A stretch of 64,000 nt of DNA from Duganella sp. 1224 (lineage in GTDB: Bacteria; Pseudomonadota; Gammaproteobacteria; Burkholderiales; Burkholderiaceae_D): positions 275,538 to 339,537 of the forward strand of contig NZ_JACBYS010000004.1 in the NCBI RefSeq assembly GCF_013408245.1, read 5' to 3'. How positions within the stretch are numbered: position 1 is the first letter of the stretch; every line of letters starts with the position of its first letter. Shown here in pieces: positions 17,193-25,175 of the stretch. A program made the translations under genes and the position numbers. Under the pieces are notes generated by a model, which made no database searches, was not told the DNA's origin, and saw nothing but the letters and a program-made list of their open reading frames with translations.

Positions 17193-18101
17193 ATGAGCGA
17201 GCCCTCCCCCATCCTCGACGAGCTGCGCGCCATGGCGGTGTTCGCCACGGTGGTGCGCAGCGGCAGTTTTGCCGCCGGCGCGCGGGCGCTGGGCCTGACC
17301 CGCGCCGTGGTCAGCCACCACATCCGCGCGCTGGAGGGCAAGCTGGGCGTACCGCTGGCCCAGCGCAGCACGCGCAGCTTCAGCCTGACGCCGGCCGGCG
17401 AAGCCTTCCGCGTGCATTGCGAGCGCCTGCTGGACGAGGCCAACGACGGCATCCGCGGCATGGAATTGCTGCGCGCCGAACCGCGCGGCGAGGTGCGCAT
17501 CACCTGCTCGCACCACTTCGGCAGCAAGCGCATCCTGCCGGCGCTGCTGGCATTCCGGCGCCGCTATCCGGCGATCCGGCTGCACGTGTCGATGAACGAC
17601 GCCAATGTCGACCTGGTGCAGCAGGGCATCGAGCTGGCGGTGCGGGCCGGGCCGCTGGCCGATTCGTCGCTGGTGGCGCGGCGGCTGGTGCGCGAGCCGA
17701 CCATGCTGTGCGCGTCGCCGGCCTATCTGCGCCGCTACCGCGCGCCGCTCAACGCGGCCGAGTTGGAGCAGCATCGCTGGGTGGTCTATCCGCCCAGCCA
17801 GCGCGGGCTGACGCTGCGCCTGGACGGGCGGGAGACGCAGGTGGCGGTGCGCGGCGACGTGGTGACCGACAGCGCGGCGTCGCGGCTGGCGTTTGTGCTG
17901 GCCGGCGAAGGCATCGCCCGCCTGCCGGCGTATGACGCCGCCGCGTTGCTGGCCTCGGGCGAGCTGGTGCGGGTGCTGCCGGAAGCCGAGACGGCGGCGC
18001 TGGACATCTACCTGGTCCACTCGCAGCGCATCGGCCCCAGCGCCCGCCTGCTGCGCGACTTCCTCCTTGACGCCGCCCGCGAGGAAACGCACGGCGCCTG
18101 A
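17193..18101 (+). CDS. LysR-family transcriptional regulator
   Basis: 302 residues with the LysR helix-turn-helix in residues about 10-70 (GSFAAGARALGLTRAVVSHH, then LAQRSTRSFSLTPAGEAF) and a substrate-binding-like effector domain after 90. The sequence resembles the group of LysR proteins that control divergent oxidoreductase or stress genes. The divergent neighbour is the DJ-1/PfpI-ABM pair, the probable target. There is no strong Shine-Dalgarno at the chosen ATG; the motif region nonetheless starts where the family expects. The inducer is unknown. Confidence 0.9.
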   Translation: MSEPSPILDELRAMAVFATVVRSGSFAAGARALGLTRAVVSHHIRALEGKLGVPLAQRSTRSFSLTPAGEAFRVHCERLLDEANDGIRGMELLRAEPRGEVRITCSHHFGSKRILPALLAFRRRYPAIRLHVSMNDANVDLVQQGIELAVRAGPLADSSLVARRLVREPTMLCASPAYLRRYRAPLNAAELEQHRWVVYPPSQRGLTLRLDGRETQVAVRGDVVTDSAASRLAFVLAGEGIARLPAYDAAALLASGELVRVLPEAETAALDIYLVHSQRIGPSARLLRDFLLDAAREETHGA

Positions 18102-18160
18102 GCCGCGTCTTTACGCAGATTTACGTGGTTTTTTGTGACAAATGACGGATGCGTAATGTA

Positions 18161-18185
18161 TTTCCATGTGGAAATTTGCTAGCAT
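18161..18185 (+). promoter_or_regulatory. TTTCCATGTGGAAA dyad and -10-like element
   Basis: A perfect 14-base dyad-containing block TTTCCATGTGGAAA (18161-18174) is followed 4 bases later by GCTAGCAT, whose TAGCAT could be a -10. The identical 14-mer and GCTAGCAT recur at 25109-25137 ahead of another exported-protein gene. It is probably a binding site for an unidentified regulator of the S53 peptidase gene. Confidence 0.4.
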
Positions 18186-18224
18186 AGACTGGCCTTCCTC
18201 CCATCCGTCTCCGCGAGAGTTGCC

Positions 18225-20354
18225 ATGCAAGATTTCCACCGCACCAAGCGCCTGCTGGCGTTGCCGCTGACCGGTATCGCCGCGCTGTTGAGCGCCTGCG
18301 GCGGCAGCGCCGATAGCGCCGCCATTGTCGCGCAGAGTGCCGCGCCGCTGGCCACCGCCACCACGGTGTTGCAGCTCGATCCCGGCACGCTGGCGGCGGC
18401 CGACGCCCAGCAGTTCGCGCTGCCGGCCTATCACATGGCGCCGGTGCTGCTGGACACGCCAGCCGACACCGCGTCCGGCGAGGCCGCCACCACCGTCCAC
18501 ACGCAGACCGTACCGGCCCAGTTCCGCCGCCTGGACTCGCGCCGCCTGACGGTGCAAGCGCTGCGCCAGGCGCAGGCCTTGCGCAGTGACACCGCGCAGG
18601 CCGATGGCGACACGGACGGCTCGTCGGCCACGCCGCTGGCCAGCACCACCACGGTGGCCACCTACACGCCGGCGCAGATCCGCGCCGCCTATGGCCTGCC
18701 GACGCTGCCGTCCAGCTTCAGCAACCTGAGCGCCGCGCAGGCCGCCCAGCTGGGCGCCGGCCAGACCATCTACATCGTCGACGCCCAGCACAATCCGAAC
18801 GTGGCGGCCGAACTGTCGGCGTTCAACGCCAAGTTCGGGCTGCCGGCGTGCGCCAGCAAGACCATCGCCACCAACGCCAGCCTGCCGCTGGCGACGGCGT
18901 CGTCGTCCGCCTGCGAATTGTCGGTGGTGTACAGCACCGCCGCCGGCGGCATGACCGCCAGCGCGCCGGCCTATGACGCCGGCTGGGCCACCGAGATCGC
19001 GCTGGACGTGCAATGGGCCCACGCCACCGCGCCGCTGGCGCGCATCGTGCTGATCGAAACGGCCAGCGCCTCGTACGACAACCTGCTGGGGGGCGTGCGC
19101 CTGGCCAACAACCTCGGTGCGGGCATCGTCTCGATGAGCTTTGGCGGCAGCGAGAGCAGCGGCACCAGCGCCGCCGACAGCGTCTTCTCGGCCGCCAACA
19201 TGACCTACCTGGCCGCCACCGGCGACTCGGGCGCCGGCGTGGCCTGGCCGTCGGTGTCGCCGAAGGTGCTGGCGGTGGGCGGCACCACGCTGAGCTACAG
19301 CGGCGGCACCCGGTCGGAAGTGGTGTGGTCCGGCACCGGCGGCGGCGTCAGCGCCTACGTGGCCACGCCGGCCTACCAGAGCACGGCCGTGCCGGGCATG
19401 GGCGTGGCCCTGCGCCGCACTGTGGCGGACGTGGCCTTCAACGCCGATCCGAACAGCGGCCAGTACGTGGCGGTGATCCCGTCCGGCAGCGCCACCGTCA
19501 AATGGAGCAGCGTCGGCGGCACCAGCCTGGCGACGCCGCAATGGGCCGGCCTGATCGCCGTCGCCAACGCGCTGCGCGCCGTCAACGGCAAGGCCGCGCT
19601 GGCGACGCCGCACGCCGCGCTGTACACCAACATCGCCACCGTGCCGGGCACCTATGCCGCCAGCTTCGCCGACATCACCAAGGGCAGCCACGGCAGCTGC
19701 GGCGCCTGCGGCGGCGAGGTCGGCTACGACCAGGCCACCGGGCTCGGCACGCCCAACGCCACCGCGCTGCTGTCGACGCTGTCCGGCCTGACGGTGCAGA
19801 CCGCGCCGGTGGTCACCTCCGCCACCATCAACGGCAAGGTGGGCACGGCGCTGAGCTTCACCGCGTCGGTCACGGCCAGCAACGCCGTCAGCTACACGCT
19901 GGGCGGCGCGCCGGCCGGCATGGCCATCAGCGGCGCAGGCGTGGTCAGCTGGGCGACGCCGGTGGCCGGCACCTATAACGTCACGGTCACCGCCAGGGAC
20001 AGCAAGACCGGCCTGAGCGGGCAGGGCGTGTACACGGTGGTGATCGCCGCTGGCACGACCAGCACCACGACGGGCGTCAGCGGCGGTGGTCCGGTGATCA
20101 AGGCCAGCGCCATGAGCGGCGTGGCCGGGCGCGCGCTGAGCGGCACCATCAGCATCACCGACAACAGCAGCAAGTCGATCACGGTCAGCATCTCTGGCGC
20201 GCCGCTGGGCATGACCTTCCAGGTCAGCGGCATGCAAATCGTGGCCAACTGGGCGTCGCCGCAGACCGGCAGCTACACGCTGAAAGTGGTGGCCACCAAC
20301 GGCAACGGCGCCAGCGCCGCGCTGTCGGTGCCGGTAACGATCAACGCCCGCTAA
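18225..20354 (+). CDS. S53 (sedolisin)-family serine-carboxyl peptidase lipoprotein
   Basis: 709 residues. The signal ends in a lipobox (LLSAC, Cys25), so the protein is probably anchored in the outer membrane. A propeptide-like region (about 30-150) precedes the S53 domain with catalytic Glu257 and Asp261 (in TEIALDVQ), Asp334 in ATGDSG and nucleophile Ser434 in GGTSLATPQW. DITKGSHG near 483 is the typical calcium-site region. The C-terminal 190 residues form two Ig-like putative domains (repeated 'AGMAISGAGVVSW' and 'LGMTFQVSGMQIVANW' segments). It would digest proteins at the cell surface, best at acid pH if typical of the family. Its stop codon is 5 bp before a long palindrome that separates it from the convergent gene. 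Confidence 0.9.
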   Translation: MQDFHRTKRLLALPLTGIAALLSACGGSADSAAIVAQSAAPLATATTVLQLDPGTLAAADAQQFALPAYHMAPVLLDTPADTASGEAATTVHTQTVPAQFRRLDSRRLTVQALRQAQALRSDTAQADGDTDGSSATPLASTTTVATYTPAQIRAAYGLPTLPSSFSNLSAAQAAQLGAGQTIYIVDAQHNPNVAAELSAFNAKFGLPACASKTIATNASLPLATASSSACELSVVYSTAAGGMTASAPAYDAGWATEIALDVQWAHATAPLARIVLIETASASYDNLLGGVRLANNLGAGIVSMSFGGSESSGTSAADSVFSAANMTYLAATGDSGAGVAWPSVSPKVLAVGGTTLSYSGGTRSEVVWSGTGGGVSAYVATPAYQSTAVPGMGVALRRTVADVAFNADPNSGQYVAVIPSGSATVKWSSVGGTSLATPQWAGLIAVANALRAVNGKAALATPHAALYTNIATVPGTYAASFADITKGSHGSCGACGGEVGYDQATGLGTPNATALLSTLSGLTVQTAPVVTSATINGKVGTALSFTASVTASNAVSYTLGGAPAGMAISGAGVVSWATPVAGTYNVTVTARDSKTGLSGQGVYTVVIAAGTTSTTTGVSGGGPVIKASAMSGVAGRALSGTISITDNSSKSITVSISGAPLGMTFQVSGMQIVANWASPQTGSYTLKVVATNGNGASAALSVPVTINAR

Positions 20355-20359
20355 CCCCC

Positions 20360-20451
20360 AACCGGGGTCAGTGCCGACATTCGGACACGAGCACAACCGT
20401 AGCGTAGCCTACGGTTGTGCTCGTGTCCGAATGTCGGCACTGACCCCGGTT
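20360..20451 (+). repeat. 92-bp perfect palindrome, family B copy 1
   Basis: Two 43-base arms are exact reverse complements around a 6-base centre (20403-20408). The outer part begins AACCGGGGTCAGTGCCGACA and the inner part has CGAGCACAACCGTAG. The outer 27 or so bases of each arm are shared with the element at 63841. RNA from either strand would form a very stable hairpin, so a bidirectional terminator is likely. It encodes the last residues and the stop codon of the gene at 20409-20999. Confidence 0.9.
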
Positions 20452-20999
20452 TTGCGGGTGCGGATGGTGGTGAGTTGCTTGAGTTCCTTGTCGGTGGCGT
20501 TGGCCAGCAGGGCTTCGTGGGCCTTGCCCAGCTCGACGTAGCGGGCTTGCTCCGGCGTCAGGGCGTTGCCGCGCAGCGCCCAGGCGGTGAGGTAGCCGGT
20601 CGCCACGCAGCACAGCAACACCAGCACCGTGTAGACGGCGATCCAGGCGCCGGTCTTGAATTGCAGCAGGTTCAGCGCCACCCCGGTCTTGCGCGCCGAT
20701 TCGGTGGCGACGTTGAGCGCCGTCACCATCTCGGCCACCGCCGCCTGCGTGGCCACCGTGGCCGCCGCGCTGGCCTCGGCGGCGGCGGTATGGGCGATCT
20801 GCTGCGCCTCGGCGCTGACGCGCACGGCCTCGGCAATCTTGCCGTCGATCTGGCTCAGGCCGGCGTTGGCCAGCCGCACCAGCTTGTCGCAGTTGGCGAT
20901 CTGCCGCGTCACATTGGCCACTTCGCCATGGAAGCGCTCGACTTCCTTGGCATGCGCGTCGAGCTTGTCGTTGAAGAGATCGAGTTCGGCTTGGTTCAT
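20409..20999 (-). CDS. Coiled-coil membrane protein of unknown function
   Basis: I do not recognise this 196-residue protein. The first 110 residues are polar, Ala-rich and heptad-like (KLDAHAKEVERFHGEVANV and following), predicting a long coiled coil. One hydrophobic segment follows (about 119-140, VYTVLVLLCCVATGYLTAW), then a short polar tail. The tail from about residue 183 (KTGVSADIRTRAQP and the stop) is read from the arm of the palindrome at 20360-20451, so the original C-terminus has probably been replaced or extended. It is divergent from glutaredoxin with 129 bp between. It has some resemblance to methyl-accepting-type helical bundles but lacks their signature. Confidence 0.7.
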   Translation of the reverse strand: MNQAELDLFNDKLDAHAKEVERFHGEVANVTRQIANCDKLVRLANAGLSQIDGKIAEAVRVSAEAQQIAHTAAAEASAAATVATQAAVAEMVTALNVATESARKTGVALNLLQFKTGAWIAVYTVLVLLCCVATGYLTAWALRGNALTPEQARYVELGKAHEALLANATDKELKQLTTIRTRKTGVSADIRTRAQP

Positions 21000-21128
21000 G
21001 GCGAGAGCGGCAGGTGGTCGATGTGGCTATCATACCTTTTGCGACGCTGAAGCAAAATCCTGCCGCTTGCGGGCATGGCCGGCGGCGACCGCCCGGCGCA
21101 TACTGGCACCATCAATCAGGAGGACATC

Positions 21129-21386
21129 ATGACCCAGGTAACCATCTATACCACCCCCGTCTGCGGCTATTGCACCATGGCCAAGCGCCTGCTGGCCGGC
21201 AAGGGCGTGGCCGTGACCGAAATCGACGCCGGCAGCGATCCGCAGGCGATGCAGGAGATGATGACGCGCAGCGGCCGCCGCACCGTGCCGCAGATCTTCT
21301 TCGGCGAGCGCCACATCGGCGGCTACGACGATCTGCTGGCGCTGGACCGCTCGGGCGGCTTCGACGCGGCCTTGTCCGCCGCCTGA
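21129..21386 (+). CDS. grxC: Glutaredoxin 3 (GrxC-like)
   Basis: This 85-residue thioredoxin-fold protein has a dithiol active site CGYC (family usual CPYC) at residues about 11-14, TVPQIFFGERHIGG with the cis-Pro and glutathione-binding residues, and a GGYDDLLAL end. It reduces protein disulfides and glutathione mixed disulfides. ATG 21129 has AGGA 8 bases upstream and gives the normal length; the in-frame ATG at 21075 would add an unneeded 18 residues. Its 3' end overlaps the convergent LysR gene by 64 bp. Gly in place of Pro in the active site should shift its redox potential somewhat. Confidence 0.93.
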   Translation: MTQVTIYTTPVCGYCTMAKRLLAGKGVAVTEIDAGSDPQAMQEMMTRSGRRTVPQIFFGERHIGGYDDLLALDRSGGFDAALSAA

Positions 21387-22264
21387 GCGCCTTGCAGCGC
21401 CTGCGCCAGCGCCCGCGCCGCCCGCCCCGGCTGGCGCTGGCGGTGGTGCAGCAGCGAGAACAGCCGTGGCGGCAGGTCGAGTCCGGCCTGGCGCAGCAGA
21501 CCGGCCTGCAACTGCGGTGCCACCACCAGTTCCGACACCACCGTCGCGTACGGCCCGGCCATGGCGGCGCTGCGCAGCGCCTCGTTGGACGGCAGCGTCA
21601 GCGCCACCCGCAGCTCGGCCGGGGCGATGCCCAGCGCCGCCATGCGCGCCTCGAACGCCGAGCGTGTGCCGGAGCCCGGCTCGCGCATCACCCAGCCGGC
21701 CGCGCGCAGCGCGTCCGCGTCCAGCGCGTGGCCGTCGGCCCAGGCGTGGCCGGGCGCCACCACCGCCACCATGCGGTCCTCGGCCACCGTGGCCGCCAGC
21801 AGTTCCGGCGCGTCGACGCCATCCTCCACCAGTCCCAGATCCGCCGCGCCGTCCAGCACCGCCCGCGCCACGCTGCTGGTGTTGCCGATCGTGAGGCTGA
21901 GTTCGATTTGCGGGTATTGCCGGTGGAAGGCCAGCAGCAGCGGCGGCAGCCAGTAGCTGGCGATGGTCTGGCTGGCGTGCAGCGCCACCGCGCCGCGTTG
22001 CAGTCCGGCCAGCTCGGCCAGCGCCAGCTCGGCGTTGCGGGCCGCGCCCAGCGTGGCGCGGGCCTCGGTCAGGAATAGCCGGCCAGCGTCGTTGAGCTCG
22101 ATGCGCCGGCCGACCCGGTCGAACAGCGGCGTGTCGTAGCGTTCCTCCAGCGCGCGCAGCGCGGCGCTCACCGCCGATGGCGTCAGCGCCAGGGCGGCGG
22201 CCGCCTGGGTCAGGTGTTCGCGCTCGGCGACAGCGATGAAGATGCGCAGTTGTTCCAGCGTCAT
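21323..22264 (-). CDS. LysR-family regulator (YeiE/CysB-like)
   Basis: 313 residues with the LysR helix-turn-helix at the start (HLTQAAAALALTPSAVSAAL), TPLFDRVGRRIELNDAGRLF, and an effector domain with YPQIELSLTIGNT. The first residues MTLEQLRIFIAVAE match YeiE/CbbR-type regulators. It starts 10 bp after the YeiH transporter stop in the same direction, so the two are one transcript. In enterobacteria yeiE and yeiH are divergent neighbours, which supports a shared function. The C-terminal tail (about 20 residues, Ser/Lys/Pro-rich) overlaps the grxC 3' end on the other strand and may be an extension by loss of an earlier stop. Confidence 0.9.
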   Translation of the reverse strand: MTLEQLRIFIAVAEREHLTQAAAALALTPSAVSAALRALEERYDTPLFDRVGRRIELNDAGRLFLTEARATLGAARNAELALAELAGLQRGAVALHASQTIASYWLPPLLLAFHRQYPQIELSLTIGNTSSVARAVLDGAADLGLVEDGVDAPELLAATVAEDRMVAVVAPGHAWADGHALDADALRAAGWVMREPGSGTRSAFEARMAALGIAPAELRVALTLPSNEALRSAAMAGPYATVVSELVVAPQLQAGLLRQAGLDLPPRLFSLLHHRQRQPGRAARALAQALQGAQAADKAASKPPERSSASRSS

Positions 22265-22274
22265 GCGGGTTCTC

Positions 22275-23282
22275 TCAGGCGATATGCAGCAAGTGGATCA
22301 GGCCGATGCTGATGGCGCCCAGCACCAGCAGCGACAGCACCACCACCATGGTAACCCGGCCGCCGGCGCGCAGCACGCTGCGGGCATCCACGCCCAGGCC
22401 CAGCGCCGCCATCGACATCACGGTCAGCGCGTTGGACGCCACGTGCGCCGGCGCCAGCAGCGCGGGCGGCAGCAGGTCGAACGAGCGCAACGCCATCAGC
22501 GCCAGGAAGCCGACGATGAACCACGGCAGCAGGTGCGACAGCCGCGGCCGCTGGCGCGGCGCGTCCCCGTCCTGGCGCGGGCCGAACAGCGACAGCAGCA
22601 GCACCACCGGGCCCAGCATCAGCACCCGCACCAGCTTGACCAGCGTGCCGACGTGGGCGCTGGTCAGCGACACCGCGCTGGTGGCGGCCAGCACCTGCGG
22701 CACGGCGTACACGGTCAGCCCGGCGAACACGCCGTATTGCGTGACTGACAGCGACAGCAGCGGCATTGCCAGCGGCAGCGTCAGCACCACGATCACGCCC
22801 AGCACGGCGGTGAAGGAGATCGAGGCGGCCACGTCCTGGCCGTCGGCGTCGATCACCGGCGCCACGGCGGCGATGGCCGAGTTGCCGCAGATCGAGTTGC
22901 CGCAGGCGATCAGGATCGCCAGCTTGGCCGGCAGGCCGCTCAGACGGCCGATGGTGTAACTGGCGCCGATGGCCAGCAGCACCACGGCGGCGATGCCGAC
23001 CAGCAGCAGCCAGCCGTCGGCCAGCAGCGCGGCGGCGCTGACCGAAGCGCCCAGCAGCAGCACCGCCACCTCCAGCAGCGTCTTGGCGCTGAAGTGAATG
23101 CCGGCGTCCCAGCGCGGATGCAGGCGCAGCAGCGTGCGCACGCCGGTGCCGAGCAGGATGGCCAGTACCAGGCTTTCGAGCCAGGCGCGGCCGAAGAGGG
23201 CCGCCTCGATGCGCTCCAGGCCGGTGGCGGCGGCGGTGACGGCCGCGCACAGCAGCAGGCCGGGAAGAATGTTGCGTACCAT
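22275..23282 (-). CDS. yeiH: YeiH/UPF0324-family putative sulfate/anion exporter
   Basis: 335 residues with about ten hydrophobic segments. The family signature ACGNSICGNSAI lies near residue 133, and SFTAVLGVIVVLTLP and MAALGLGVDARSV follow. YeiH-type proteins are inner-membrane carriers proposed to export sulfate or related anions. ATG 23288 is only one base from the AGGAG site, so the ATG at 23282 (MVRNILPG), with a 7-base spacing, is the better start. It is followed at 10 bp by its LysR regulator. The substrate is not established for this family. Confidence 0.87.
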   Translation of the reverse strand: MVRNILPGLLLCAAVTAAATGLERIEAALFGRAWLESLVLAILLGTGVRTLLRLHPRWDAGIHFSAKTLLEVAVLLLGASVSAAALLADGWLLLVGIAAVVLLAIGASYTIGRLSGLPAKLAILIACGNSICGNSAIAAVAPVIDADGQDVAASISFTAVLGVIVVLTLPLAMPLLSLSVTQYGVFAGLTVYAVPQVLAATSAVSLTSAHVGTLVKLVRVLMLGPVVLLLSLFGPRQDGDAPRQRPRLSHLLPWFIVGFLALMALRSFDLLPPALLAPAHVASNALTVMSMAALGLGVDARSVLRAGGRVTMVVVLSLLVLGAISIGLIHLLHIA

Positions 23283-23389
23283 GGTCATACTCCTTATGAC
23301 GTTTCCGAATAAGGTTAGTATGAAATCTTCTATGGTATGCAGTCCATCGATATGTTTTTAATGAATCGTTCGATTTTTCTGAAAGATTC

Positions 23390-24979
23390 CTAGCGCAGCG
23401 CCAGCTGGCGCTTGCCGGCCACGCGCGCCGGCTCGTCGGTGCGGAACACGCTGATGGCCTGGTTCAGGCGGGTGGCCTCGTCCTGCATGCTCATGGCGGC
23501 GGCCGAGGCTTCCTCTACCATGGCGGCGTTCAGGCGGGTGGCGTTGTCCATTTCGGCGATGGCCTGGTTGATGTTGTGCAGGCCGGCGCTCTGCTCGCGC
23601 GTGGCGGCGGTGATCTCGGTCATGATCTGCGCCACTTCCTTGATGGCGCCGACGATGTCGGTCATGGTGGCGCCGGCGTCGTCCACCAGCTTGCTGCCGG
23701 CGTTGACCTGCTCCACCGAGGTGCTGATCAGCACGCTGATTTCCTTGGCCGCCGCCGCCGAGCGCTGGGCCAGGTTGCGCACCTCCGACGCTACCACCGC
23801 GAAGCCGCGCCCCTGTTCGCCGGCGCGCGCCGCTTCCACCGCCGCGTTCAGCGCCAGGATGTTGGTCTGGAAGGCGATGCCGTCGATGATGGCGGTGATT
23901 TCCGAGATGCGCTGCGAGCCCTGCTTGATCTCGGCCATCGTCGCCACCGCCTCGCCGACCACGGCGCCGCCCTTGCTGGCCAGCGCGCTGGCGCCCAGGG
24001 CCAACTGGTTGGCCTGGCCGGCGTTGCCGGCGTTGTGCTCCACGGTCGAGGTCAGCTCTTCCATGGCGCTGGCGGTTTCCTCCAGGCTGGCGGCCTGCGA
24101 CTCGGTGCGGCCGGACAGGTCGGCATTGCCCTGGGCGATTTCGCCGGCGGCGCTGGTGATGGTGCCGGCGCTCTGCATGACGTCGCTGATCAGGCTGCGC
24201 AGCGCGATGTTCATCTCGCCCAGTGCCTGCAGCAGTTGGCCGGCCTCGTCCTGCGAGGTGGTGCGCACGTCGGCGGTCAGGTCGCCCTGGGCCACGCGGC
24301 GGGCGACGCCGATCGCGTAGTGCAGCGGGCCGACGATGCTGCGCTTGAGCGCCACGCCGCACACCACCACCACCAGGGCCAGCAGCACGGTCAGCGCCAG
24401 TTGCAGGCGCAGGCTCATGGTGGCGGCCTGTTCGATCTCGGCGGCGCTCTGGTCGATCTGCTGGCGCTCAAAGGCCACCAGCTCGCGCAGGCGCTGCTGG
24501 TAGACGTCGGCGGCGCCGATGAATTTATCGTTGAGCACGGCGCTGGCGGTGGCGTTGTCGCCGGCCGCCTTGGCCTTGGTGATGGCGGCCTTGTGCACGT
24601 TGTAGATGTCGCGCGCGTCGCTGATGCCCTTGAGCAGCGCGGTTTCCTTTTCCGAGGTCAGCAGCACGCCGACCTGCTTGAGGATTTCGCCGGCCTCGGT
24701 GGTGCCCTTGCTGGAGTCGGCCGCGAAGAAGGCGACCAGGCCGTTGTCCTCGCTGCGGGCGATGGCCAGCGTGCGGCGGGCGCCGGCGAAGATGATGCGG
24801 TACCAGTCGCTGACCAGGCGTTCCTTGGCCAGTGACAGGTCCAGCAGTTCCTTGGTGGCGGCGCGCATCTTGCCGAGCTGCCACAGGCTGACGCCGGTGG
24901 CCAGGCTGGACATGATCAGCACGATGCCGAAGACGAGGGTGATTTTCTTGCCAATGTTGGCATTTTGCATGAAGTTCAT
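23390..24979 (-). CDS. Methyl-accepting chemotaxis protein
   Basis: This 529-residue Tsr-class transducer has a membrane helix at about 11-30, a periplasmic four-helix-type sensor (about 32-190) with no PAS or Cache signature that I can see, a second helix about 191-212, HAMP (about 214-265, IGVARRVAQGDL) and a long signalling coiled coil. The highly conserved hairpin tip IAFQTNILALNAAVEAARAGEQGRGFAVVA is close to residues 368-400. It would feed the CheA/CheY pathway. It lacks the C-terminal NWETF-type CheR tether, ending in KRQLALR. The gene is alone and divergent from the GMC-dehydrogenase operon. Confidence 0.93.
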   Translation of the reverse strand: MNFMQNANIGKKITLVFGIVLIMSSLATGVSLWQLGKMRAATKELLDLSLAKERLVSDWYRIIFAGARRTLAIARSEDNGLVAFFAADSSKGTTEAGEILKQVGVLLTSEKETALLKGISDARDIYNVHKAAITKAKAAGDNATASAVLNDKFIGAADVYQQRLRELVAFERQQIDQSAAEIEQAATMSLRLQLALTVLLALVVVVCGVALKRSIVGPLHYAIGVARRVAQGDLTADVRTTSQDEAGQLLQALGEMNIALRSLISDVMQSAGTITSAAGEIAQGNADLSGRTESQAASLEETASAMEELTSTVEHNAGNAGQANQLALGASALASKGGAVVGEAVATMAEIKQGSQRISEITAIIDGIAFQTNILALNAAVEAARAGEQGRGFAVVASEVRNLAQRSAAAAKEISVLISTSVEQVNAGSKLVDDAGATMTDIVGAIKEVAQIMTEITAATREQSAGLHNINQAIAEMDNATRLNAAMVEEASAAAMSMQDEATRLNQAISVFRTDEPARVAGKRQLALR

Positions 24980-25072
24980 GAGAGATCCTGACGCGATAAA
25001 CGCATATCCACAATCTTAGAAAGGGTATCACTATTTTTGCCTTGCAGAAACAATACCGAAAGTAAAAATTTT

Positions 25073-25088
25073 GTATCAGCATTGATAC
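25073..25088. promoter_or_regulatory. GTATCA-N4-TGATAC inverted repeat
   Basis: A perfect 6-base inverted repeat around GCAT lies in the 196-bp intergenic region between the chemoreceptor and the dehydrogenase operon. A further GTATCA half-site is at 25025. It is operator-like; the regulator is unknown. Confidence 0.3.
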
Positions 25089-25108
25089 ATTTTGTAATCT
25101 GTTTTCGA

Positions 25109-25137
25109 TTTCCATGTGGAAATAATCTCGCTAGCAT
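25109..25137 (+). promoter_or_regulatory. TTTCCATGTGGAAA dyad and -10-like element
   Basis: This carries the same TTTCCATGTGGAAA block (25109-25122) as upstream of the S53 peptidase, followed by GCTAGCAT (25130-25137). TTTCCA and TAGCAT are 17 bases apart, so the block may overlap a -35. It lies 39 bases upstream of the start codon of the dehydrogenase small subunit. Confidence 0.4.
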
Positions 25138-25175
25138 CGCAACGATCTGTCCAACGATCCCACGGAGCCCGAGTG

